Shown here: piece by piece, positions 9,003 to 17,953 of the stretch
How positions within the stretch are numbered: the first letter of the stretch is position 1
How the letters are laid out: each line of letters opens with the position of its first letter
Assembly (NCBI GenBank): GCA_902768435.1
Contig: CACXLJ010000006.1
Coordinates: 59,406-123,405, forward strand
Direction of reading: 5' to 3'
DNA from: an uncultured Bacteroidales bacterium
GTDB lineage: Bacteria > Bacteroidota > Bacteroidia > Bacteroidales > Muribaculaceae
DNA: 64,000 nucleotides
The notes under the pieces: model-generated
Told to the model about the DNA's origin: nothing
Seen by the model: only the letters and a program-made list of their open reading frames with translations
Database searches by the model: none
Made by a program: the position numbers and the translations under genes

Positions 9003-9775
9003 AAATTCAATATGCCTCCGATTTGCATCTGGAATTTGACCAGAACACGCAGTGGCTCGCCGAGAATCCGCTGGAAGTGACCGGCGATGTGCTGGTGCTT
9101 GCCGGCGATATCACCATCTTTGGCGACGAGGAGCTCGAGAACCACCCTTTCTTTGAATGGTGCGCCCAGAACTACCGCGAAACCCTGCTGGTACCCGGCA
9201 ATCACGAGTACTATAGAGGAGTGGAGATGCGCGACACGCTCACCGACTTCGAAAAACTGCTGCACCCCAATGTGCGCTACCTGAACAACCGCAGCATCGT
9301 GATCGACGACACCGAGTTTTTCCTCACCACCCTGTGGAGCAAGGTGAAACCCGAGAACGAAGCCTGGATAGAGCGGTGCATGACCGACTGCCGCCGCAAT
9401 GTGCTCGACGGGCAACCACTGCGTGGAGCTAACTACACGATGCTGCACGAGCTGTGTTTCGACTGGCTCGACAATGCCTTGAAGCAGTCTGCCGCCAAGC
9501 GCAAAGTGGTGGTGACACACCACAGTCCTGTGAACTACGAGGACCCTGCATTTGCCACCAACAACCTGACCGACGCCTTCATCATTCCGCTTGAGGATTA
9601 TATAGAACAAAGCGATATTGATGCATGGATATTTGGGCACACTCACTACAATGCAGCCCAAGGAGTGCAACTGGGCAAGACCCACATCTGCACCAATCAA
9701 CTCGGCTATGTGATGTATGGCATTTGCGACGGATTCAACCTCGGTCGTTTCATTGACCTCGACCACACCCTATAG
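8999..9775 (+). CDS. Metallophosphoesterase (calcineurin-like)
   Basis: 258 residues. The metal-binding motifs of calcineurin-like phosphoesterases are all present: SDLH (Asp8, His10), AGDI (Asp37), PGNHEYY (Asn68, His69), VVTHHSP near 171 and FGHTHYN near 213. The substrate cannot be told. No signal peptide is seen, so it is probably cytoplasmic. Its start overlaps the stop of the AGCS symporter by four bases. A strong hairpin terminator follows at 9825-9858. Confidence 0.9.
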   Translation: MKIQYASDLHLEFDQNTQWLAENPLEVTGDVLVLAGDITIFGDEELENHPFFEWCAQNYRETLLVPGNHEYYRGVEMRDTLTDFEKLLHPNVRYLNNRSIVIDDTEFFLTTLWSKVKPENEAWIERCMTDCRRNVLDGQPLRGANYTMLHELCFDWLDNALKQSAAKRKVVVTHHSPVNYEDPAFATNNLTDAFIIPLEDYIEQSDIDAWIFGHTHYNAAQGVQLGKTHICTNQLGYVMYGICDGFNLGRFIDLDHTL

Positions 9776-9824
9776 CACCGAGAGCCACATCAGGTAACGA
9801 AACACACGATAAAACATCGGCAAT

Positions 9825-9858
9825 AAAAGGGACTGCCCGCAATGGAGCAGTCCCTTTT
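9825..9858. terminator. Bidirectional terminator between convergent genes
   Basis: AAAAGGGACTGC pairs perfectly with GCAGTCCCTTTT around a 10-nt loop; the stem ends in a T-run on either strand. It serves the metallophosphoesterase gene and probably the converging Smr-domain gene. Confidence 0.85.
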
Positions 9859-9931
9859 AGTTATCGGTTGACGGGGGTCTGGATGCTCAGGTCGAGTGTG
9901 GTGAGGTTTGCTCCCTCTACTGCTCCCTACT

Positions 9932-11008
9932 CTACTTGTGAATCGTGACTTGCGTGGCACCAAAGCCATATTCGCGGAAACTGGCGTCCTGCACAGCGCA
10001 GCGCGGATAGCGGCGACGCAATTCGTCGAGCAATGCACGACGCAGCACACCCTCGCCTTTGCCATGAATGAACACGATTTTCTGCCCCAGCTTGTTCTTG
10101 TTGGCCTCCATCACTTCACGAAACTTGTCGAGCTGGCAGTTGAGCATATCGGTGTGCGAGAGCCCGCTCAAGTTGTCGAGCAGTTCGGCGATGTGCAGGT
10201 CTTGCACGATGATTTCGCCTTGATTCTTCGACGATTTGGAAGCATGTGGAGGTTTGTTCTGTCGTTCCTGACGCTTTTTCTCGCGCATTGCAGTCTCGAG
10301 CTCGCCGCTGTCGATGTGCATCATGCGTGCCGGGCGGTCGTTGGTCACAATCTTGAGCTCGATGACGGGATCTTCGAAGTACTCGCTGGCATGGAAGCAA
10401 TGCAACTTGTAGAACTTGGTGACATCGAGCCGCATTTCTACCAGCGCAGGGTTCTTGAGTCTGAAGCTCTTGCCTTGCTTGAACGCCACATATTGCACAG
10501 CCACATGGGTCATGCTGTTGAGGTCGTCGTGCCCGAACTCGTCGAGTTGCAACTGTATGTTGGGCTCTACAATGCCATGATAGCGGGTGGTCCACTCCAG
10601 CGACTCGTCGCCACGGGTCATATAGGTGAAATACAGATAGTAATTGCTGTCGTTCACCAGATTGGAATAAAAGGTGGTGGTGTTCAGGTGTTTGAGTTCC
10701 TTGGCATCATAGGCGAGCACCACATTGAGCACCTCACCCTCCTCGGTCTCAAACACAGGTTCCTGCGGTGCAGGCTGAGCAGGTTTGGTGGGTTTTTCGG
10801 GCTCCACCAGGCGTGTCTTGATGTCGAGAGGTTTTTCGTAGGTCATGGTACGGCTCTTCTCGTGGTCAACCACGACCACATCACGCGCCAGGGCGGGACG
10901 CTCAAATCCGTCCTCGTCTTCCACATACACCATTTTGCCGTCGATGCGAGTCACTTTACCGCCTCCCACATCGTTCAGGAAGCGCACTATATCGTTTACT
11001 TTAACCAT
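9932..11008 (-). CDS. DUF2027 / Smr-domain protein
   Basis: 358 residues. The N-terminal part (MVKVNDIVRFLNDVGGGKVTRI) and the central beta-rich portion are those of DUF2027 proteins of Bacteroidetes. Residues about 285-355 form a Smr domain, with the motif VFIHGKGEGVLRRALLDEL and a preceding IIVQDLHIAELL strand equivalent to the LDLHG motif. Smr domains, also found at the C-terminus of MutS2, can have nuclease activity on DNA or RNA; whether this one does is unknown. A lysine/proline-rich linker follows the first 90 residues, and another basic linker precedes the Smr domain. The gene has a well-formed promoter (11038-11069). Confidence 0.85.
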   Translation of the reverse strand: MVKVNDIVRFLNDVGGGKVTRIDGKMVYVEDEDGFERPALARDVVVVDHEKSRTMTYEKPLDIKTRLVEPEKPTKPAQPAPQEPVFETEEGEVLNVVLAYDAKELKHLNTTTFYSNLVNDSNYYLYFTYMTRGDESLEWTTRYHGIVEPNIQLQLDEFGHDDLNSMTHVAVQYVAFKQGKSFRLKNPALVEMRLDVTKFYKLHCFHASEYFEDPVIELKIVTNDRPARMMHIDSGELETAMREKKRQERQNKPPHASKSSKNQGEIIVQDLHIAELLDNLSGLSHTDMLNCQLDKFREVMEANKNKLGQKIVFIHGKGEGVLRRALLDELRRRYPRCAVQDASFREYGFGATQVTIHK

Positions 11009-11037
11009 ATCATTCAGTTTTTATGCTTATTCTACCG

Positions 11038-11069
11038 CAAATTTACACCTTATTTCTCACTCCCACAAA
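11038..11069 (-). promoter_or_regulatory. Promoter of the DUF2027/Smr gene
   Basis: On the minus strand TTTG (11066-11069), 20 bp, then TAAATTTG (11038-11045). It lies 30 bp before the start codon. Confidence 0.75.
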
Positions 11070-11081
11070 AATCTTCTCTCA

Positions 11082-11132
11082 TAAAAAACAAGCTGCTGAC
11101 GGGATGAGCAGGTGCCCTTTTCCGCCAGCAGC
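11082..11132 (-). terminator. Terminator of the Gly/Arg-rich secreted protein gene
   Basis: GCTGCTG (11092-11098) pairs with CAGCAGC (11126-11132), extended by CGG/CCG; on the minus strand a T6 run follows (11083-11088). It is about 58 bp beyond the stop codon. Confidence 0.7.
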
Positions 11133-11189
11133 CGTTCTAGACGAGAAACTACTATGTGCGATATATATGGATGAAATATAGAATTTAAA

Positions 11190-12593
11190 TCAATAGCCGA
11201 ATGAGAGGGCTGTGTAGTAGCGACCGGCATCGTGGTTCAGGCTCAGTGTGATGTAGCCGCGTCCGTCACCACCCACCCAGGTTACCTGGGGATAAGCGCC
11301 ACGCACATAGCTCACAGGGTTGCCGTAGCTGGCGCACAGGCGGCGATACAGGCGATTGTAGCGTGCGCGGTCGTTGTAACCCGTGACGATGGCAAACTGT
11401 GCATAGTTGAGCTGGTTGTAGTCGTCGTAGCGCAGCATCACATCGGGCCACTCATAGTCGAACAGAGGCACATCACGCAGATAAACGATATTGTCGTAGT
11501 AACCATCGATGTTGAACCCGTTATAGTAGAGGTAGTCGAGCGAAGCATCGTAGAGGGTGCCGAAGAAGAGGCCCAGAATGCCGTCGACGATGGGCGCATT
11601 GCGATAGGGACGGAAGCCATAGGGAATCGTGGGACGATAGTACCAGATGGTGTGACGATAGGGTCGCACAGGTGGCATGATGGGACGGTTCCAGCCATAG
11701 CGATAGTGATCGTAGAAGCGATCGTGGTGCGGTCCGTGCGGACGGAATCCATCGTGATAGCGATACTGGTGGTAACGGCTGAAGCGATTGGGATCGCCAC
11801 CGCCAGGACGCTCATGACGAGGACGGTTGTCAGGGCGAGCATTGAAGCCGCCGGGACGGTCCTTGCCGCCATGGTCGTTGCGGAAGTTGTTGCCATGACC
11901 ATCGTGATTGCCGCCACCACGGCCCGGACGATTGCCATAGTTGCCGCCACGGTTGTTGTCACGGTCGCGGTCATTGCCGCCACGGCCCGGGCGATTCACA
12001 TTGCCGCCATCGTGGTCATTGCCGCCACGGCCTGGGCGATTCACATTGCCATCGCGGTCGTTGCCACCACCATAGCCAGGGCGATTGCCGCGGTTATTGT
12101 CATTGAACGAACGGTTTTCAGGGCGAGAGGTTGTCGCACCCCTGTTTACCGAAGGACGGTCGCTGGTTTGCGGACGAGTGACCACAGGCCTGTCGCTACG
12201 GGTGCTGGGACGCGACGAAGTGCTGCCACCCGAGTAGTTGCCACTGCCATGGTGACCACCACCCGAATAGTTGCCACCGCCATGGTGACTGCCACCTGAA
12301 TCACGGCCAGGATTCCGGCCCGATGACGACGAAGAGGGGCGATTATAGGAACCGCCATTGCTCTGGCCACGGTTCACTGTAGAGCGTTCGCGACCCGAAG
12401 AAACCGACGGGGCTGCGTCGTGACGCATCGAAGAAGATGGACGCTCCACACGCTCACGAGGAGCCGAGGAGTGACTCTGACTTTGACTGCCGCCGCGTGG
12501 CTGGCGGTGCTGGGCAAGTGCCGGCGTAGTGGCTATCATGCCACCCAGCAGCATGGCTGCCGCAATTGTTCTAAAAGTAAAATGTATCTTCAT
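11190..12593 (-). CDS. Gly/Arg/Asn-rich secreted protein of unknown function
   Basis: 467 residues. A signal peptide (cut after TPALA, about residue 27) is followed by a strongly biased region to about residue 290, rich in Gly, Arg, Asn, Ser and His. It contains imperfect repeats of NRPGRGGNDRD and of HHGGGNYSGG. The last 170 residues are of ordinary composition with many Tyr and Arg (PYRHTIWYYRPTIPYGFRPY, then a small globular part ending YTALSFGY). I do not recognise a named family. The layout, a disordered polar arm plus a Tyr-rich end, suggests an envelope or surface-exposed protein, but that is inference. The repeat DNA is GC-rich, so the repeat number may vary between strains. Confidence 0.7.
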   Translation of the reverse strand: MKIHFTFRTIAAAMLLGGMIATTPALAQHRQPRGGSQSQSHSSAPRERVERPSSSMRHDAAPSVSSGRERSTVNRGQSNGGSYNRPSSSSSGRNPGRDSGGSHHGGGNYSGGGHHGSGNYSGGSTSSRPSTRSDRPVVTRPQTSDRPSVNRGATTSRPENRSFNDNNRGNRPGYGGGNDRDGNVNRPGRGGNDHDGGNVNRPGRGGNDRDRDNNRGGNYGNRPGRGGGNHDGHGNNFRNDHGGKDRPGGFNARPDNRPRHERPGGGDPNRFSRYHQYRYHDGFRPHGPHHDRFYDHYRYGWNRPIMPPVRPYRHTIWYYRPTIPYGFRPYRNAPIVDGILGLFFGTLYDASLDYLYYNGFNIDGYYDNIVYLRDVPLFDYEWPDVMLRYDDYNQLNYAQFAIVTGYNDRARYNRLYRRLCASYGNPVSYVRGAYPQVTWVGGDGRGYITLSLNHDAGRYYTALSFGY

Positions 12594-12709
12594 AGTGGTA
12601 ATTATTTATTGTTTTCTGTCTTGATGTTATTTGTCGTCAGTGGTTTTGTGATACTATGACTCGCTAAACTGCGTTTCGTTTAATCCTTTAACCCATTAAC
12701 AAGACAAAC

Positions 12710-12735
12710 CAGGCATTTTTACCGACAAATGCCTG
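12710..12735 (-). terminator. Hairpin downstream of susD
   Basis: CAGGCATTT pairs perfectly with AAATGCCTG around an 8-nt loop, 20 bp after the stop codon of the SusD-like gene. The U-tract in the minus direction is weak (GGTTTGTCTTG). Confidence 0.6.
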
Positions 12736-12755
12736 CTTTTTATCATCGTTGTGAA

Positions 12756-14417
12756 TCAATATCCGGGATTTTGCTCACTGCCCGAGAGCGAGAGAATCTC
12801 GCCCGGAATGGGGAATACCGTTGTGTAGCCCTTTATATCGGCAGAACTGCGTGGGTGCTCCCAATATTCTTCGCCATAGACATTGAAACGGATCATGTCG
12901 TTGCGGCGCCATCCCTCCCAGGCAAGTTCAAGCAGTCGCTCATTGAGCACATTCTCGAGAGTTGCCGTGCGGTCAGGTGCCCCCACTCTGCTTCGCACTG
13001 AATTCAGTAAAAAGTCGGCCTCAGCCCCCGCCTGCCCATTGCGCAGCATCGCCTCACACTGCATGAGCAGCACATCGGCATAACGGAACAGCACAATGTC
13101 GTTGTCGCTCTGGTTGCCGTCCTTGGTGCCATTCGGGTCTACCTCATATTTTTTCATGCGTGCCCCGGCAGTCTTCTCATAGGGGGTGCTCGACACATCA
13201 CACGCCACGGCCCACGGTTCATACACGAGGGGCGTGCCGTCGTCGAGCAGCACCTGCTTGTTATTGAGGTCAAAGACCTGACCCGAATAATAGGTTTTCA
13301 CAAATCTTGGGTCCACATCTGGCCCCGTGCCCTCAATATCACCTTCTTTCAAACCGAAGATGCGCAACGCATCGAGCGTGGCGCAAGGGCCATTCTCGCC
13401 GTTCAGTCCCATGGCGGCAGCATGGTTGTAGTGCCGCGAACGGAACAGATAGCAGTACTGGTTCTGGTAAAGATACTTGTCCATAGGAATCGTGAAGATG
13501 TTCTCGATCGATGCCTCGTTATGCACCAGGAAATTGTTCTCAAATACAACTTCAAGCTCATAACCAGCTGCAGTTATCCTGCCACAATAGTACTGGCAAG
13601 CCTCCCATGAATTCATCACATTGCCGTCTACAGTCCATTTGATGTTTTTGCCATCGGGACGAGTCCCGTCGGTCCAGTCGTCGTCGCAATACACCTCGCT
13701 GTTCAAGAATATCTTAGCCAGCAGAAAACAGGCCACGGGGCTGGTGAAACGGCCATAATATTCACCCCTCACATTTGAGTGCGCCTCTGAAAGGTCGGGT
13801 ATCGCCTGCTGCAATTCGTCGATCACATACTTGATAGCCTCGCTGCGGTTTCGCAGTTTCAAGTCGGCCACCGAAGGCGCCGAAGAGGTGAACAGCGGAA
13901 CTCTGCCATAGAGGTCGATGGCATAGAAGTAGAACATTGCCCTGAGTCCACGCACCTCGGCACGATAGGCTTCAAGCCGGGCATCGGGATGTGTCTTTCC
14001 AAACCTGTCGATTTGCTCCAGCGAGCCATTACAGCCCATAATGGCTTTCATCAGGTAGTTCCATGTGTCGCCTATGGGGTCAAGGCCCGCAAACTTATGC
14101 TGATAGAGGTCTTGCCACAAGCGACCGTCATACCAGTCCGAACCGCGTGTGGGAACGATTGCCTCGTCGGTGGTGAAGGTGTTGAGGTCATAAACACCTC
14201 GTCCTGTACCTTGAAGTCCTTGACTGTTGGCATGGCCACCCACATCGGCATACCGCGCCGCTACGGCATTGAGATAGAGGTCGTTGATGTTGTTGATGTC
14301 ACCGTCGACACGGTCGCTGGGTTTCTCATCGAGAAAGTCGGTGCAGGCAACAGCAAGCCCCAGCACACAGCAGCAACACAGCAACCTGCATAATATCATT
14401 ATATTCTTTGTCTTCAT
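12756..14417 (-). CDS. SusD/RagB-family surface lipoprotein
   Basis: 553 residues. The lipoprotein signal ends at Cys25 (AVAC-TDFLDEKPSD, the usual SusD start). Middle motifs AEVRGLRAMFYFYAIDLYGRVPL and the C-terminal LLDERLLELAWEGWRRNDMIRF-like block (here LNERLLELAWEGWRRNDMI) are typical of RagB/SusD. The protein caps its SusC partner and binds the nutrient outside the cell. SusC lies directly upstream, 13 bp away. No glycoside hydrolase or peptidase gene accompanies the pair, so the substrate is not apparent. A run of four cysteines in the signal peptide (residues 14-17) is unusual but still within the hydrophobic segment. Confidence 0.93.
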   Translation of the reverse strand: MKTKNIMILCRLLCCCCVLGLAVACTDFLDEKPSDRVDGDINNINDLYLNAVAARYADVGGHANSQGLQGTGRGVYDLNTFTTDEAIVPTRGSDWYDGRLWQDLYQHKFAGLDPIGDTWNYLMKAIMGCNGSLEQIDRFGKTHPDARLEAYRAEVRGLRAMFYFYAIDLYGRVPLFTSSAPSVADLKLRNRSEAIKYVIDELQQAIPDLSEAHSNVRGEYYGRFTSPVACFLLAKIFLNSEVYCDDDWTDGTRPDGKNIKWTVDGNVMNSWEACQYYCGRITAAGYELEVVFENNFLVHNEASIENIFTIPMDKYLYQNQYCYLFRSRHYNHAAAMGLNGENGPCATLDALRIFGLKEGDIEGTGPDVDPRFVKTYYSGQVFDLNNKQVLLDDGTPLVYEPWAVACDVSSTPYEKTAGARMKKYEVDPNGTKDGNQSDNDIVLFRYADVLLMQCEAMLRNGQAGAEADFLLNSVRSRVGAPDRTATLENVLNERLLELAWEGWRRNDMIRFNVYGEEYWEHPRSSADIKGYTTVFPIPGEILSLSGSEQNPGY

Positions 14418-14430
14418 AACGCGGTTTTTA

Positions 14431-17163
14431 TCAGAAGTTAATGCTCACACTCAGGGTGTAGGTGCGCGAAACAGGATACACATTCTTGTCGTCAACGCCT
14501 ATGGTTGAATTAATGGCCGAACTGTTGATCATGGGCGTGAGTCCCGAGTAGGAAGTGATGGTTGCGAGGTTGTTTACAGTTAACGACAAGCGCAACCGCT
14601 TCACATACTTGGTAACACTGCTGCTCAAAGGCACATTCCAGCCCAGCGTCAGGTAGTCGAAGTTCAGGTAGTCGCCACGCTCCAGCCAGTAGTCGGTAGC
14701 AATCTGGTCGTGGATGTTGCGTTCAGGAGCCTTTGCCAGCACATTATAGCCGGGCAGGCTGTTCATATTCATATAGGTAAGCGAAGTGCCGTTATAAATC
14801 TTGTGACCAAAGGCCCCATTCAACTGCAGCGACACATCCCACTGCTTATAACGGAAACTGAAGTTAGAGCCAAGCAGCACCTTGGGAACGGCCTGACCAC
14901 ACACCTGTCGGTCCTTGCCATTGGCTATATCAATCACCCCGTCACCATCAAGGTCCTCAATCGAATAAACATAGGCATTAGCGTCTTCTGCACTCTTCAC
15001 AAGCCCATTGCAATGAGGCAAATAGAAGACGCCCAGCGGCTGACCCACAATTTGATAAACGATGTGGTTGTAGCCTCCATGGAAACCTGCTCCGTTCAGA
15101 CTTGCTATGTCGACATAAGCAGGCGCCTCAAGGTAATAATCATTATAATAGCCGCTCAACGAGAGCAATTTGTTCTTTTGATAAGCCACATTGGCATTGA
15201 TGTTGAGTTCCATGTCGGCAGTGGCAAAAGGTGTGATTCCTAAGGCAATCTCAACGCCACTGTTGCGCATCGAACCCAGATTGTCGAGCAACTTGTTGTA
15301 GGCAAAGGGTGGCACGCTCACGTTGTAGAGATAGAGCATATCGGTGGTCTTGGAGGTATAGAAATCGACCGAGGCTATGAGCCTGTTGTTCCAGAAACTG
15401 GCATCGAGGCCAGTGTTGAAGGTGTGCTTCACTTCCCACTTGAGGTCGGGGTTGGCATTGCGCAGCGTGCCCAGGGCCACAGCCGCCGCATTGCCTACAG
15501 GCACAACGCCCGTGGGTTGCAGCCAGTTGTGCGACATATAGGAGTCGATGCCGCCCAGATTGCCCGCCAGACCATAACCCACACGCCACTTCAGGTTATC
15601 GAGCCACGACACTTGCCGCAGCCAGGGTTCTTCTGAGAGTGTCCATGCTGCCGACACCGAGGGAAAGAATCCCCACTTTTGTCCTGAGCCGAACTTCGAG
15701 GAACCATCGGCGCGCCCCGTGGCAGTGATCGAATAGCGACCCAGGTAGTCGTAGCTTATACGGCCCATAAAGGCTACCAAGCTTGGGTCTTCACGGTAAC
15801 TGCCTGTTCCTTCCCACAGGGTGAGTGCTCCTGCCTGGATGCTGTTGAAACCCATATCATTGGTGCTGAAGTTGGTGGTAGTTGTGTAAAACCCCGTGTA
15901 GATATCGCGCTGCGCCTCACCCAAAGCAAGCACATTCAGGTGGTGGTTATCGAAATGCTTGTCGAAGGTGAGCACCATATTACCCAGCAGCGACTCGGTC
16001 TTTTTCGTGCCCTTATAGGCCTGGCCATGCGCCCAGATGCTGGTAGGCAGGAACTGCGATGTCTCCACCTCGTTGTGACTATATGCCCCAAAAAGGCTCA
16101 AATGCCATGATTTCGACAGATTAAAGGTGAGTTTGCCATGGGTGCTGATGTGCACTGTCTTGTCTTGCGTGCGGCTGTCCATCAGGGCAAGCGGATGATT
16201 GATCTGGTTGGCATAGGTGAAACCGTCATAGCCGCCATCTTCATTCTTGGATGGGGCAAAAGTGGGATTCCAGCAGGCAGCACTGTAGAAGGTCTTCTGC
16301 ACATCGTAGACCGAGGTCACATTCTTCTGGATGTTGCCGAACATGCCCAGGTCAATTTTCAGGAAATTGTTGAACATGTGCTGATACATGCTCATGTTGC
16401 TGGTGAAGTTTCGCATCTTTTCGTGCAGAATCACACCATTGTGCTCCATGTAACCCAGCGACACGCGGTAGCCCGAAGCATCGCCGCCGCCCATGAACGC
16501 CACATGGTGGTCTTGCATGAAAGCCGTCTGCTGTATCTGCTTTTGCCAGTCGGTGTCATGGCCCTTGTCAATGAGCATGAGTCCCTCATTCTTGAGCACA
16601 GTGCGGTAGTCGTCGGCCTTAAGCATGTTAAGATTCTTATACACACTATTGATGCTGAAACTCGCATTGTAACTGACGCTGGCAGCACCTTTCGAGCCCT
16701 TCTTGGTGGTCACCTCAATCACACCCGATGCACCTCGGCTGCCATACTGCGCCGTTTCGGTGGCATCTTTCAAGATGGTGAAACTCTCGATATCGGCAGG
16801 ATAGATGCTCGACAAGGTAGAAAGGTCGCCAAACACACCGTCGACGATGATGAGCGGGTCATTACCACCCGTGAGCGAGGTCGTACCGCGCACACGCACG
16901 GCATTCATGGCGGCCACCCCGTTGTTGCTCTTCTGCACCGTCAAGCCCGCCACGCGGCCATTGATGGCATCGAGCGGATTGGTCACCTGCTTTTTGTTCA
17001 TCTGGTCTTCAGTGATTGTCTCCACGCTCCCCGTCAACACCGCCGACTTGGCATAGCCTGCATCGGTAAGCGAGTCGGCTGGCGACGAGAGCGTCTGCGC
17101 AGACACTGGATAGGCAAGAGCAGCAGCTGCCACTGAAGCTACACATAAAAAGAATCTTCTCAT
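14431..17163 (-). CDS. SusC/RagA-family TonB-linked outer membrane protein
   Basis: 910 residues. A signal peptide (cut near VSAQT) leads almost directly into the plug domain, which carries the SusC signature: NPLDAINGRVAGLTVQ, RVRGTTSLTGGNDPLIIVDG, FTILKDATETAQYGSRGASG and VIEVTTKKGSKG. A long beta-barrel follows, with the closing strand YTLSVSINF. The usual N-terminal carboxypeptidase-regulatory-like domain of about 80-100 residues is absent, which explains the shorter length (most SusC proteins are about 1000 residues or more). It works with the SusD lipoprotein downstream to import a ligand using TonB energy. It starts 12 bp after the flavodoxin/ferredoxin gene with no promoter visible between. 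Confidence 0.93.
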   Translation of the reverse strand: MRRFFLCVASVAAAALAYPVSAQTLSSPADSLTDAGYAKSAVLTGSVETITEDQMNKKQVTNPLDAINGRVAGLTVQKSNNGVAAMNAVRVRGTTSLTGGNDPLIIVDGVFGDLSTLSSIYPADIESFTILKDATETAQYGSRGASGVIEVTTKKGSKGAASVSYNASFSINSVYKNLNMLKADDYRTVLKNEGLMLIDKGHDTDWQKQIQQTAFMQDHHVAFMGGGDASGYRVSLGYMEHNGVILHEKMRNFTSNMSMYQHMFNNFLKIDLGMFGNIQKNVTSVYDVQKTFYSAACWNPTFAPSKNEDGGYDGFTYANQINHPLALMDSRTQDKTVHISTHGKLTFNLSKSWHLSLFGAYSHNEVETSQFLPTSIWAHGQAYKGTKKTESLLGNMVLTFDKHFDNHHLNVLALGEAQRDIYTGFYTTTTNFSTNDMGFNSIQAGALTLWEGTGSYREDPSLVAFMGRISYDYLGRYSITATGRADGSSKFGSGQKWGFFPSVSAAWTLSEEPWLRQVSWLDNLKWRVGYGLAGNLGGIDSYMSHNWLQPTGVVPVGNAAAVALGTLRNANPDLKWEVKHTFNTGLDASFWNNRLIASVDFYTSKTTDMLYLYNVSVPPFAYNKLLDNLGSMRNSGVEIALGITPFATADMELNINANVAYQKNKLLSLSGYYNDYYLEAPAYVDIASLNGAGFHGGYNHIVYQIVGQPLGVFYLPHCNGLVKSAEDANAYVYSIEDLDGDGVIDIANGKDRQVCGQAVPKVLLGSNFSFRYKQWDVSLQLNGAFGHKIYNGTSLTYMNMNSLPGYNVLAKAPERNIHDQIATDYWLERGDYLNFDYLTLGWNVPLSSSVTKYVKRLRLSLTVNNLATITSYSGLTPMINSSAINSTIGVDDKNVYPVSRTYTLSVSINF

Positions 17164-17175
17164 ATCTCAACACGC

Positions 17176-17949
17176 TTAATTGGTTTTCTTGAAGTAGTAG
17201 CGGCCCTTGTCCTGCGTCTGCTTGCCATACTGGATGGCTCTCATCGGGCAGTGATGCACACAGGCCAAGCACATGGCACAACGGCCCTGCCACACGGGTC
17301 GCCCATCATGCAATTTGATGTTGTGCATGGGGCAGGTCTCCACGCACTTGCCACAGCCAGTGCACGCCGCCGAGTCGGCATGAAACGGCTTGTCGCTCAT
17401 GGCATAGCGCTTGAACCATGGCCTGATGAAGCGCGACTTAGCCCACCGCCACTTGCCCGTCACCACATCGGTAGTGCAGCGGTGCTCGGCAATGCGCATC
17501 GCCACATGGGCAATGCGCTCGGGAGCAGCATGGAGTTTCTGCTGTCGCACCTGGTCGGGGTCGACATCAAAGCCTTTCATGCAAATGTAGTTGTTGGGCA
17601 TCTGCACCGAGAAGGCTCCCTGCAGCGTCAGGCCTTGCTTGCGCAGCGCCTTGGCGAAGATGGGCACCGAGAGGCCCACATCGTCGCCACAGGTGGTCAC
17701 CATATAACAATAGGTTGCCGATGTGACACCGGCAACCTTCATATTCTTGATAAAATCGAGCATCACGGGCGCAGGCCCCCAAGAATAGGTGGGGAACACA
17801 AACCCGATGGATTCGCCCTGTTGTAATGCGTAGTCATAATTCTGGCTCAGCAAAGCATCGCTCACCGCGATGAGCCTGTCGTTCAACTGCTCGGCGAGCT
17901 GTTGCGCCACATAGTGGCTGTTGCCTGTGCCAGAAAACCAGAATATCAT
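17176..17949 (-). CDS. EFR1-type flavodoxin/ferredoxin fusion protein
   Basis: 257 residues from the ATG at 17949, four bases after the aminotransferase stop; the longer frame to 18024 runs inside the aminotransferase gene. Residues 1-155 are a flavodoxin fold with the FMN-binding FSGTGNS loop at the start. The C-terminal part has two 4Fe-4S clusters, one at Cys196, 199, 202 and 206 (CTGCGKCVETCP) and one at Cys224, 227, 230 and 234 (CAMCLACVHHCP). EFR1 proteins are presumed cytoplasmic electron carriers of anaerobes; the partner enzyme is unknown. It sits between an aminotransferase gene and SusC/SusD in one apparent transcript. Confidence 0.88.
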   Translation of the reverse strand: MIFWFSGTGNSHYVAQQLAEQLNDRLIAVSDALLSQNYDYALQQGESIGFVFPTYSWGPAPVMLDFIKNMKVAGVTSATYCYMVTTCGDDVGLSVPIFAKALRKQGLTLQGAFSVQMPNNYICMKGFDVDPDQVRQQKLHAAPERIAHVAMRIAEHRCTTDVVTGKWRWAKSRFIRPWFKRYAMSDKPFHADSAACTGCGKCVETCPMHNIKLHDGRPVWQGRCAMCLACVHHCPMRAIQYGKQTQDKGRYYFKKTN

Positions 17950-17953
17950 GGCA

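Noticed and set aside
11232..12299. 355-codon Ala/Val/Ile-rich open frame on the + strand
   Set aside because: Mirror image of the Gly/Arg-rich repeat gene; composition follows from the repeat DNA.
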